Both the position numbers and the translations under genes were made by a program. DNA of 64,000 nt from Parelaphostrongylus tenuis. Taxonomy: Eukaryota; Nematoda; Chromadorea; Rhabditida; Metastrongylidae. The stretch covers positions 146,320-210,319 of the forward strand of contig JAHQIW010004746.1 in NCBI GenBank assembly GCA_019055375.1, given 5' to 3'. Below are positions 45,216 through 55,281 of this stretch, piece by piece. The notes under the pieces were generated by a model. It was not told the DNA's origin and searched no databases. It was given only the letters and a program-made list of their open reading frames with translations. The first letter of the stretch is position 1; each line of letters opens with the position of its first letter.

Positions 45216-45479
45216 GTAGGCCCGCTATAAAGTTTAAGCGACGAGCTAACTATTTTGAGTGAAGACATGATTTTCTTCATGCTCTTATAGCGCTCTTTAC
45301 TGACCGGTTCAAAAACCAATCTTAGCATAATATTTGTCGAATTTTGAGCAATCGAATGTCGACCAGTAATTACTTTATATTACTGAATTGGTATTTATTT
45401 CTCTGATGCTGTCATCTTATAACCAGAAAGGAACAGGTCTCAGTTGCCCCATCACAGTGAAAAAGAACCAATTTAAAAA

Positions 45480-46320
45480 TTCAGGATTCAAAAGAGCTAT
45501 TAATTTTTCATCAGTCAGATAAATCCATGGGCAGTAACGCTTCCATAACTTTCAAAATAACTACCACTGCATAAAACAATATTTCTATAGTGCCACTGTA
45601 GTTGGAGGATGAAAAACGACAACAAGTACAGCCAAACTTTAAGTGTCATGGTGGAGATTTGGCTTGTGTGCTCTACTGCAACGAAATAAGCGATTGGAAA
45701 TGGATGCTTTGCAGTCGCTTGCACTATACACTGAAGCGTATTCAGCACAGATAGAAAAAAAAGACAGATTTTATTTTACCGATGATTCAAAATGTGTGTT
45801 TGTATTCCCACTGTTTATCATTAAAGGAAATCTATTTCATAGGGATCCATGAAGTGGAGTTGTTGGAGGTGCAATCCATCATGCCCGCATTCATTGGCTC
45901 GATCCCACAATCAGTTTTGAACATTCTCGTATGCCGACCATACTACGATGTTTGTCAGTTGGAGCAAGTTACAAAAGTAACTGTGGCTTCATACCGGTGC
46001 GAAACCGCGACTAGTTTTGCACCGACCTAACTCGGAAGAATTAACCCCATGCTCAATTTTAACCCTTTATGCACAAGCGTTAGATTTTCAAAAATCTTCC
46101 TTTTAATCTAATCGTTATTACTTTGAGGAAAAATGCTGACAATGAGATTTGCGAATACAACCGTGGACCCCTCGCCCCTTCCGCATCTCTAACGCACAAC
46201 GTGCCAACACATTGACTGCACTATTGCATTATAACAATTTTTATATTGCTGTTATATTCCTACTCATAACAGTATACTGAAATTACGATGCAGAGGAGGT
46301 GGGTCATTCGGTTCATTCGT
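45480..46320. repeat. Old duplication, copy 1 (copy 2: 48990-50140)
   Basis: Shared blocks in the same order: 'aagcgattg.aaa', 'ttttgcagt.g', 'ggctctggtttcataccggt' type block (46000, 49880), 'gagatttgc..tacaaccg' and a terminal MITE. Copy 2 is split by a hammerhead element. Confidence 0.55.
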
Positions 46321-46399
46321 ACGTTTTTTATGGATTGGATTGAAATTCAATGCCTTTACATTTCTCTATGGAAATATGGATTTTCTATAGAGAAAATCA

Positions 46400-47600
46400 A
46401 CTCCCTGACAGCAAAGGAGTAAATGAGTAACATCTTGGCAATCAGGAACAGCTCTCCGAGGCAGAGTTCTGCTACTGAATTGTTGAAGAGTGTTCGATAC
46501 GATAGAAAGCGCCATCGCGCACATTACTCGATTAAGGGTGCAATATGGCGATCTCATTGAGTGATCATAAAGAGGTAAAGACATAATACTCTTTCTCATA
46601 CCGTGGAATATGTGCAGGCTGAATTGATGTGCACTGTTTTTTGAGACACGACTTTGGTCAAATGCTACGATCAATTTTCTTAGGGCAAATTGGGGTTTTC
46701 AACCTTGCTTCTTACAAGTTCTACCATCAAACAGCTGCGTAGATATATTACCTGAATACACAGCTTTATGACACTATACTGAATGAGACTTGAACAAGAA
46801 AATTGATGCGTGTGCGGAGTATGAAGATGCAGGTGAGCTGAGAACGTGTGATGACATCACTTCCGAATTACTTTCGACTTTTCGAACGTGAACAAGAAAT
46901 GAAGCAGTTAAAGAGGAAAATATGAGAAATTAAAAATCTCTTCCTGCACAAAAGAAATGCATCTATATGACCGCGAGAAATCGTCTTTCACAAGTATGCG
47001 GATCAACAAATGGCAGAGTTAATATTTAACTTTATTCTTCAGAGCCGTTCAGAACGTCTCGTAATATGCTCCGCTTCATCGGAAAAGAATTTGAGTCTAT
47101 ACTCCTAGATACCAGTAATACATTAGAGGAGATTAGTAGCCACTCAATATTCGAGGCAAAAGTTTCAAATTTGATTAGCATAGGGACTAACGAGCTAACA
47201 AAATCATAGCCTAGTAAAATATTGTGTTTTGATAACAATTTCATACTGGAGGTGAACACTTCTCCGAAATCAAAAATGATTCTTGCACTAATTCCGGTAT
47301 GTAGGAAATCAGGTGCTGAATGCGAATCATCACAATACTGAGGTGTAGCTGTGCAGGCGGAATCAAAGTTATTTAGAACATGTGTTTTTTTCCTGTAAAA
47401 TTATCCTTCTCAGCACCAGCTTTGTTTGAAAATCTCATTTTCGGTGGACCTCGATAGAACAAACTGCTCAAATATGGCAATATGTTTGCATTGCCCAGAG
47501 CGTGGTAGTAATAGTTTCTGAACCAACTTTTCTTTAACTGTGATACTTCTCTCATTCAAAGGAAAGTTCTATGAATTGGAACATAACACCAACATAACGA
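46400..47600 (-). repeat. Old dispersed repeat (partner of 26700-27800)
   Basis: See the partner entry; blocks NRVMCAMALSIVSNTLQQF and WFRNYYYHALGNANIL on the minus strand. No complete ORF. Confidence 0.45.
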
Positions 47601-48175
47601 AGTATTCCGACTTGTTCTTCATGTTCGGATTGATTGACGTTACCCAGATTATGAAAAATCTCACTCTCTGAAGTTGTATACTCCTGTCCGAGGATGGTAA
47701 CTTAAATCTTAGATTTCTCCTCTATATATCTGTGTCCTGTGTTATCTTGATGGTGTGATTGGTTTATCGTCAGACTTACCGACTGAGTGTACATTGATAC
47801 GAGTACCAATGCCGACCTTTTTCACCTGTTCTCTTCGCCGCAAGCCTTACAAAAGATTGATAGTATCATTGCTTATTCAATACCATCACTCCTGCATTCC
47901 GAGAGTGACTAGACTTAACTATTGAGATAATTCAACAAAATTATCAGGCTTAGTCTCAACACATAGTTTATATAATAAGAAAGAGATATTCAATTTCTAA
48001 CATTCGTTTGAGGTGACTGAATACATATCTGGCCTTTACAATGACTCGCGGTGGCCTCCCGCTGTAAGAGATCAGTGCTGCGTATTCTTTTAGACAAACC
48101 TGAGACCAGATTACGACTAGTTACCAGGGACTTAAAAAATTACGACTAATGAATCTAGTTGAACTATTTTAAGTC
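47600..48175. other. Mostly unassigned, with a truncated SINE
   Basis: 47995-48140 carries 'gaggtgactgaatacatatc', 'tgactcgcggtggcctccc' and 'acctgagaccaga', the tail half of the minus-strand SINE seen intact at 50195-50500. The rest shows nothing I recognise. Confidence 0.45.
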
Positions 48176-48234
48176 TCGCAATCATTTTTGAGCCACGCAT
48201 GTCAGTGGTCTATCAATGAGGGCTGACTTATACA

Positions 48235-48277
48235 GCCCGATACGCGTGTTTCGATCTTGCGATCCCGTCAGTAGGGC
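48235..48277 (-). ncRNA. Hammerhead ribozyme, core damaged
   Basis: Minus strand: GCCCTA, CTGACGG (last A changed), GATC-GCAA-GATC, GAAA, CACGCG, TA, TCGGGC. Stem II perfect. Confidence 0.65.
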
Positions 48278-48516
48278 AGTTACACTTTCTCGTCTTTCGC
48301 TAATCTCTGTGGGTGCTCCAGTCCCCACACTAAGAGTTAGCGACGACGAATGCTTTACACTCTATGTCCAGTGAAAAACTCACCAAACACAGAGTGTTGT
48401 ACACTCGATTGCTCGTGGCTAGTATAATCAATAAATCATAACTTTCGTTTCGAGTGTTTTCTAGTATGGGGACTGGAGCACCCACAGAGATTAGCAAAAG
48501 ACGAGAAAGGGTAACT

Positions 48517-48559
48517 GGACGACTGACGCGATCGCAAGATCGAAATACGTGTATCGGGC
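48517..48559 (+). ncRNA. Hammerhead ribozyme, core damaged
   Basis: GGACGA, CTGACGC (last A changed), GATC-GCAA-GATC, GAAA, TACGTG, TA, TCGGGC. Probably inactive. Confidence 0.6.
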
Positions 48560-49309
48560 TCTATAAGTCAGCCCTGTCTGACAGACCACTGACATGTGTG
48601 GCTGAGAAATAATTGCAAGGCATATTGAATTTGGAGCTGTGGTCTTAGGAAAACACTCAAAACGAAAGTTATGATATCACATGGTGCCAGCCGTTTGTGA
48701 GGTCTGATAAGTGCTAGACAGGCGCCTGTTTGGTACTCAGGACTTATCAGTGGCACAATCGTCTTCGGTTCAGCCGATCCCTTGAGGATGTATTCTCCTG
48801 TAACGGAATCGACGCCGTAAGTCAGATGACGAAATTATTCAACATTGGCGTATAGCCTCAAGAGATCGTCTGAACCGAAGAAGACTGTGCTACAAATGGT
48901 CGTGGAGGACGAGACAGGCGTCTGTCTAGCATTTATCAGACCTCAAAACGGCTTAAAAGATGTTATATTATTATCATACCGATAAAGATGTGTTTTACAT
49001 CAACCAGATTAATTCACGCACAATAACGTTTCTATAAGGTTCAAGAGGACAACCTGTATAAACTAGTATTTCCGTAATAGCATTCTTGCAAGTCGAAAAG
49101 AGGCAACAGCTTGTCCTTGTGCGACAAAACCTTAGGTGTACCCACGTTGTGGTAGAAATTTGAGATAAAACTTTATTTGTATACTTTGTTGAAATAAAAA
49201 AGCGATTGAAAACGAAAATTTTGCAGTTGTTCGCACCAAACACTGAGAGATAGTGGACGTGGAAAATAACACACGTCCTTCTACCTATTATTCACAATGC
49301 GTTGCTCGT

Positions 49310-49695
49310 TTCAAGTGTTTTTTTAAGACCACGCTCAAATTTTAACATATCTTGCAAATATTATCTGAGCCAAATGTCATGTGGTCAGTTAAATGGGCAG
49401 ACTTAAACAGCCCGATACACGTGTTTCGACACAAACCTCATTTTACACTGTCTGTTCAGTGATAAATCGCCTATACATATGACATATAGTGTAAAATGTT
49501 CGTCGTCGCCTACTCTTAGTATAGAAGACTGAGCGCTCCGCGAAAAATGGCTAAAGACGAAGGGACCGCCCGACTGATGAGACCGTCAAGGTCGAAACAC
49601 CAGTACCGGGCTCTATAAGTCAGCCCATTTAACAGACCACATGACATGTTAGCTCAAATGATAATTACAAGATTCACAATTTGTGTTTGCATTTT
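49310..49695. mobile_element. Hammerhead fold-back element inside a duplication copy
   Basis: (-) half 49310-49455 is truncated before its CTGA core; (+) half 49460-49695 carries a full ribozyme. Ends: 'aagaccacgctcaaatttt' and 'agctcaaatgataattac'. Interrupts the duplicated block 48990-50140. Confidence 0.7.
49568..49611 (+). ncRNA. Hammerhead ribozyme, intact core
   Basis: GCCCGA, CTGATGA, stem II GACC with loop GTCAA and GGTC, GAAA, CACCAG, TA, CCGGGC. Stem I pairs over five bases. Confidence 0.78.
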
Positions 49696-50059
49696 CAGCG
49701 TTCATCAACAAAAATAGACTTGCCTTTTTTAGGGATCCATATAGCGAAATCTTTGAAGGTGCTCTCAAACATACTTGTTTCTTTTACTCGATCCCGTAAC
49801 CGCGTTCGATGAGTCTTTTATGACGAGCATTCTACCATTTTTGCCACTTTAAGCAACTTACAGAAGCGGCTCTGGTTTCATACCGGTCTAAAGCAGCAGT
49901 TACTTCGGCACCAACCTACAACGTGCAATTGTGAAAACTCATATACAGTTATCACCATTTACGTACAAATATTAGAAATTTTGGAGACATTTTCCTTAAT
50001 TTGATAGTCATTTTTTCCAAGAAAATTTCTGACGATGAGATTTGCAGTTACAACCGCTA

Positions 50060-50645
50060 ACCTGTCGGAACCGTAAAGCCATCCCTCTGCATCCTATTCT
50101 CAGCTTGGAACACACTGAATGTATTATTGGCCATTGTACTATGGTTGTCATTTTCCTATTTATAAAAACATATCATATTTAATAAATAAGGATAAAGGAT
50201 AAAGCTCTCGGAGTTGATCAATCCCTTAGGGATGCGCCATGCATTCGACTTCAATATCTAACTTCGTTTGAGGTGACTGAATGCATATCTGGCCTTTACA
50301 ATGACTCGCGGTGGCCTCCCGCTGAACCGAGTCAGTGCTGCTTATCCTCCCAGACAAGTCTGAGACCTGCCTGGTACCAATTTACCGACCCCGGAGGGAT
50401 GGATGGCTTGGTGGGCCATGAGCGCGAGATCGAACCATTGACCTCGTGTGCGACGCAGAGCACCTCTAACCACTGCGCCACATGCGCTCTTTAACGTTTG
50501 CGTCAGCCGGGATATCATATTTACATATAACATAACAGGAAAATGACAACAATAATACGACTGAAGTAAACAATAATAAATTCAATGCGTTCCCGCACTG
50601 GGGTTGAAGATGCAGAGAAGATGGATCTATGGTTCCGAAGGATTC
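50060..50645. repeat. MITE split by a SINE
   Basis: 'tcggaaccgtaaagccatcc' at the left and 'agatggatctatggttccga' at the right are the inverted ends of the fold-back MITE; the minus-strand SINE at 50195-50500 has inserted into its AT-rich middle. Confidence 0.6.
50195..50500 (-). mobile_element. tRNA-derived SINE, well preserved
   Basis: On the minus strand: A-box head 'gcgcatgtggcgcagtggtt', B box 'ggttcgatctcgcgctcat', body 'ggtcggtaaattggtacc', 'tgagtcattgtaaaggcc' region and the tail 'agctttatcctttatcctt'. Near-consensus copy. Confidence 0.75.
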
Positions 50646-50664
50646 AAAGATGTGCGCAGCTTTT

Positions 50665-50940
50665 TTTCACATAAATACCAGCCAGAAAGTAATCGAGTGT
50701 ACAACACTGTAGGTTCGGTGATATTCTCACTTGACTTACAGTGTTAATCGTTCGCCGTCGCCTACGCTTCGTATAGGGAATGAGCGCCCCAAGAGGATTG
50801 GCTAAAGACGATGAGTTCTGCCCGATTGATGATTGATGATACAGCCAAGGTCGAAGCACGTGTATCAGGCTGTACAAGAGCCCATTAACAGATCACATGA
50901 CATGTTGGCTCAGGTAATAATTATGAGATATGTTTGACTA
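50665..50940 (+). mobile_element. Hammerhead repeat (+) half, decayed ribozyme
   Basis: From 'aagtaatcgagtgtacaac' to 'gttggctcaggtaataatt'. Ribozyme region 50819-50872: GCCCGA then a duplicated 'ttgatgattgatgat', a worn stem II, GAAG, CACGTG, TA, TCAGGC. Confidence 0.6.
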
Positions 50941-51114
50941 CCGATTCATTCTCGCCACTCCAAGGGACGCCTTTGTGAACAAAAAATGACCATCTGGAGA
51001 TGCGCAGTTTTTCCAGACGAGACTTCGACGTCATGTGAGTAAACTGAAAAGTTAGAGAGCACAAACAAACAGTCACCACTAGATGGGACTGATCTCTTTG
51101 TTTGAATTCAATAG

Positions 51115-51795
51115 ATACATATCTTTCGTTTCGAGGGTTTTTCTTTAGTTCACGCTCAAATTTCATATACCTGATAACCATTTTTTGAGCCATGCACGTG
51201 GTCTGTTATAGGCAACTTATAGAGCGCGATACAGCGTTCTGACCTTGACAATCTCGTCGTGAGGCGGTACCCTTCGTCTTCAGCCAGTCAGTCCTCCCGG
51301 GGAAACCCATCTCCTATAAATGGATGGCGACGTTGAACTTTTTACACGTGCAATTAATTAAAAATACTACTGAATGGACAGTGTTTTACACTCGATTGCT
51401 CTTGGTTGGTAGCGCTAAATATATCGTTCCTTTCGTCTCGAGTTTTTTCTCAAGAGTACGCTCAAATTTCTATGCCTGATATTCATTTTTTGAGCCATGC
51501 ACTTATGAGCCAAGAAAGTACTCGAAATGAAAGATATGATATAGTCAACGATAAAGCCAAGAGCAATCGAGCGTAAAACACTGTCATCAAATGATATTTT
51601 CACCTAATGGCACTTGTAAAAAGTAAGTCGTAACCATCTATTCATGGGGCTTGGGTTCCCCCACGAGGATTGGCTGAGAGATGAAGAGATACTGCCCGAC
51701 TGACGAGACTGTCAAGGTCAATACTCGTGTATCGGGCTCCGTAAGTTGACCTATAACGAACCACATGCATGGCTCAAAAAATGAATGTCAGGCAG
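51115..51795. mobile_element. Hammerhead fold-back element
   Basis: (-) half 51115-51425 (decayed ribozyme near 51210-51260) and (+) half 51525-51795. Mirror blocks 'acactcgattgctcttgg' and 'agagcaatcgagcgtaaaa'. Confidence 0.7.
51694..51737 (+). ncRNA. Hammerhead ribozyme, GAAA box damaged
   Basis: GCCCGA, CTGACGA, stem II GACT with loop GTCAA and GGTC, AATA in place of GAAA, CTCGTG, TA, TCGGGC. Stem I perfect, core mutated. Confidence 0.6.
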
Positions 51796-52119
51796 ATAGT
51801 AAATGCATTTCAATCGATCCGGGAGATTTACTCAAATTTTTCGACTTACGAAGTCCTACTCATAGGTACTTCATGGACTGAACCACCAGTGACGGACAAT
51901 GCAGAGCGACATGGAGCGAACAGGAACGAAGTAAGAATTAAATACTACGACATGCCAAAGAACATTAATCAAAAATGTGGAAGGTGGACTGAGTCGCCAG
52001 CGGATAGTTTATGCAACATCCTATTGGTACACAGGTTTCCTTGCTGATATTAATTTTATTGATTTTTTGCTGACGTTCTACCCTGCTGATGTCTTGGAGA
52101 TATTTTTCATTGATATATA

Positions 52120-52395
52120 GGTCTTTAAAGAGCGCATGTGGCGCATTGGTTAAAGGTGCTGCGCGTCGCATACAAGGTCAACGGTTCGATCTCGCGCTCA
52201 TGGCTCACCAAGCCGTCCATCCCTCCAGGGTCGCTAATTTGGCGCCGGACGGATCTCAGACTTGTCTGGGAGGTAAGCGGCACTGACTCGGTACAGCGGG
52301 AGGCCACCGCGAGTCATTGTAAAGGCCAAATATGCATTGCATGGCGCATCCCTCAGGTATTGTTCAACGCCGACAGCTTTATCCTTTACTAGTAT
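52120..52395 (+). mobile_element. tRNA-derived SINE, well preserved
   Basis: Head 'agcgcatgtggcgcattggt', B box 'ggttcgatctcgcgctcat', body 'gatctcagacttgtctggga', 'gggaggccaccgcgagtca' and tail 'agctttatcctttac'. Confidence 0.75.
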
Positions 52396-52473
52396 AGGTC
52401 TTCTCCCGATCATGCATAGTCGTTTTTCCGTGTGTAAGCCGGCGATTTTTAATTCGATGGGAGTTTTTTTTCA

Positions 52474-52568
52474 GAGAGATCTGGCCGTGTTTCGTTTCGT
52501 CAACTTCCTAGAGTTGACTTGGAGGCGAAAGGAATACGAGGATGGTAGAACAGTCGTTACCAGCGGGG
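52474..52568 (+). other. Exon-like segment of unknown gene
   Basis: A pyrimidine run ending ttttttttcag, then an open frame (RDLAVFRFVNFLEL, TWRRKEYEDGR) and a gtgagt donor. I recognise no family. It could be a 5' exon of DCTN6 or an exon of an undetected gene. Frame and phase do not join the DCTN6 exon at 53498 in an obvious way. Confidence 0.25.
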
Positions 52569-52779
52569 TGAGTTTTCGAGTCATTCGACCTCAGAAGTAC
52601 GTGGGGACTGACAGCAGAAGGTAAAACGATTCCATAAATCATACTCTTGAAAACATGAGAACATTATCAATCTCGTGCTATTGGCTGAGTCAACAAGGAA
52701 ATTATGACCGTTTGATAGTGCCGAGGTTAAAGGACTCCGTTCTCTACACATTAAATCATTGTCGTTTCATTTATGCGGA

Positions 52780-52990
52780 GCCATAGCCGAGTGGTTACGA
52801 TGCTCCTCGCGGCGCGCGTAAGGCGAAACCCCTCCTCCCCTAGCACTTTCCGGTGGTCAACATTCAACGCCCTATGAAACGCCACAGCCAGGCTAACGTC
52901 GAGATTGCAAGGAGACTCGCTCAGCCAGTATTCTACGACGTTCAAGAAGAACGAATTGAATGCTAGAAGTAGTGGGATGTGCACAGTGGA
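52780..52990 (+). mobile_element. SINE with tRNA-Ser/Leu-like head
   Basis: Begins 'ggagccatagccgagtggtt', an A-box-like arm, and continues 'aacgccctatgaaacgccac', 'gagattgcaaggagactcgc'. The minus strand of 58545-58715 is a second copy ('ggagcgccgtggccaagtgg', 'gattgcaaggagactcgct'). No complete tRNA fold. Confidence 0.55.
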
Positions 52991-53164
52991 AGAAAACCAC
53001 TGCGAAGGCGACTCGATAGAGTGTAAGAAAGTAAAAGTATGATCTCACTTGCAGTTTCAGCTCAACTCAATCCAGTGGCTATTTGTGCTGTGCAAATCAT
53101 TCCCATTGATGAATGGCTTGTAGCACCCACCCAGTGAAAGCATAGCCCAGAGAAGGCCAAAAAA

Positions 53165-53335
53165 AGGCAGTCGATGGTGTAGTGGCCAGCACGCGAATTC
53201 CTTGAGAAGCTAGAGGCCGGTTCGAAGCCTAGTCGGGACTCCGTGTTTTGCCCTTATCTCAGCACCCCTGTGGCAGTACCTCACCTCGTATCCTGCCGTA
53301 AAAGAGACTAGGAGCAAGTAAATAAAGCATACGAT
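53165..53335 (+). mobile_element. Third type of tRNA-derived SINE
   Basis: tRNA-like 5' part 'gtcgatggtgtagtggccag' (A box) and 'ggccggttcgaagcctagtc' (B box), then unrelated tail 'gtacctcacctcgtatcctg' and 'aaataaagcatacg'. Confidence 0.5.
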
Positions 53336-53497
53336 TATACCACGCGTGGTCCATTGACCGCATGTCGGTAGATCAACTGCTGTCCCCACCTCTTCATAGC
53401 GTTAATGAGTTATGCCTGCGAATGAGCTTGCTTCTTGGACGGTACTTCCTTGATATAGGCAATATCTGTCTCGAATTTTCTGTCTGAACACTTTCAG

Positions 53498-55184
53498 TGT
53501 GGAAATCCATCCGACGGCGATTGTATGTCGAGAGGCGACGCTGGAAGGTAATGTGCGCATCGGCGCTGGTACTGTCGTACATCCTTTCGCCGTCATCAAA
53601 GCCACCAATGGACCGATCATCATTGGCGAGAACAACATCATTGAGGAGCGAAGTCTCATCGAGAATATGTGAGTCTTTCTTGATAATTATCATGGTTCCC
53701 TACTAGAAGAATAAATGTTCATAAGCAGAGATTCATCGCTAAAACGACGAGTAGTCTCGGTGGAAGATCCGAGATTTCTCTGTATCACTTTTGACTTGTC
53801 TGAATTCACATCTGATTTTTTGCTTGACAGACTCGAAGGCGAGGAAAAAATCATGGAGATCGGAAACCAAAACGTAATCGAGGTCGGTGCAGGTTAGTTC
53901 GAATTATTACTCGAATTCAGATAAAGTAGTTTTTGCAGATGATTTCTTTTCATCCAGAAAAGTTCGGCCCAACAAGGTCCAGTGTTGCTTAATGCTTAAG
54001 GAGTTCAACTAACAGCTCAAGTGAAATTAACAGAAGCAATAAAAAAGCACAAATCGATTTTACTAGGTTATTCCATAAGTTTTGGCGTTAGGAAAATGAA
54101 CACTACATTTATGAACCAGAAGTAATCAAATTGGCACGCTTTTGGTATCATTTAATTGCGAGTTTCAATGTGAACATTTTGGTATAAGACTTGCCTACAC
54201 GTGCCCTAAGATGGAGCTGTCTTGGGAGCAAATTCCCTTGCTATTCATGCACGAATGGCGCGTAGGGAAGATGCTTGTGAAGCGGCGTGTAGGATAAGTC
54301 GATTTTTTGGCAATAATACGGTTGTAGAAAGGACGGTTAGGAAGTGGTTTGCAAAGTTCAAAGCTGGCAAAGTCTGGAGGATCAGTCGCGCTCGAGCCGT
54401 CCACAGGAAGCTACATTTTTTTTGCGCACCGCTCTGCGTCGCACACGAGGTCTATAGTTCGATCTCGGGCTCATGGTTCACCAAGTCATCCATCCCTCCG
54501 GGGTCGGTAAATTGGTACCAGACAGGTCTCAGACTTGTCTGGGGAGGATGAGCAGCACTGACTCGGTTCAGCGGGAGGCCACCGCGAGTCATTGTAAAGA
54601 CCAGATATGCATTCAATCACCTCAAACGAAGTTAAAAATTGAAGTCGAATGCATGGCGCATCTCCCAGGGTTTGATCAACGCCGAGAGCTTTATCCTTTA
54701 TCCTTTATACCAACATGTTCGCTCGAAAGTGCACAATTGAAAGACGTCAAAACCATGCAATTTTAATTATTTCTGGTTGATAAGTTTGGTGTTTATTGAC
54801 CTAGTGCCAAATCTTATACAACGGCTCAATATTATTCAATTTCAGTGCTTCACGCTCCTCGTGTAGGCAACAATAATGTGTTCCATGTACAATGTGAGGT
54901 GAGCTCGAGCTCGAGTGTGAGTAACGGCTGTTCAGTCGGAATCCGATGCAAAGTGCACGCCAAAGAGACACTACCAGAACGGACTGTTATTTACGGAAAG
55001 TGGAACGAACGGAGAATCGCTAATGATAACCCATCAGTACGTGAATCACTCATCATTACCCTTTATCGACATATTTGTTCCAAACTGTAACTCAATGAAA
55101 AATTTTCAGGTTCCACATGGTCAACTTGAAGTACTTCGAAGGCTCTTGCCGTCTTATCATTATCTCCAAAAATCTAAGGCTTAA
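53498..55184 (+). CDS. Dynactin subunit 6 (p27), 5' end not resolved
   Basis: Left-handed beta-helix protein of the dynactin pointed-end complex, which links dynein to cargo. Exons: 53498-53668 (VEIHPTAIVCREATLEGNV, hexapeptide repeats, VVHPFAVIKATNGPIIIGEN), 53831-53892 (LEGEEKIMEIGNQNVIEVGA), 54846-55036 (NNNVFHVQCEV, SNGCSVGIRCKV, LPERTVIYGKWNERR) and 55110-55184 (GQLEVLRRLLPSYHYLQKSK, stop). Matches human DCTN6 along its length, including the PENTVIYG-type motif. Splice phases agree at all three joins. The initiator exon is uncertain: an ATG at 53412 (MPANELASWT) precedes a 57-base intron but is out of phase. AATAAA at 55215-55220. Confidence 0.9.
54060..54785 (+). mobile_element. Mariner remnant with a SINE inside
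   Basis: Starts 'ttaggttattccataagt', a mariner-like end. Transposase helix-turn-helix: HARMARREDACEAACRI, then NNTVVERTVRKWFAKFKAG in one ORF from 54222. Then the SINE 54425-54710 interrupts, and the mariner right end follows ('aaaccatgcaattttaa'). Lies in the DCTN6 intron before exon 54846. Confidence 0.7.
54425..54710 (+). mobile_element. tRNA-derived SINE
   Basis: Head truncated to 'gcgcaccgctctgcgtcgca'; B box 'agttcgatctcgggctcat'; body and tail as in the consensus ('gctttatcctttatccttta'). Confidence 0.7.
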
Positions 55185-55281
55185 CAAACATGGGCCTACT
55201 ATATTAAATCGTTTAATAAATCATGTAGAAGCGAACAATATCAAGTAACAGACAACAAAAAAATTAAAAAACAACGACAAT

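Larger units (their letters stand above)
48180..48965. mobile_element. Two hammerhead fold-back elements side by side
   Basis: 48180-48455 (-) half and 48460-48675 (+) half of the main family; 48680-48965 a decayed palindrome with ends 'gccgtttgtgaggtctgat' and 'atcagacctcaaaacggct'. Confidence 0.7.
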
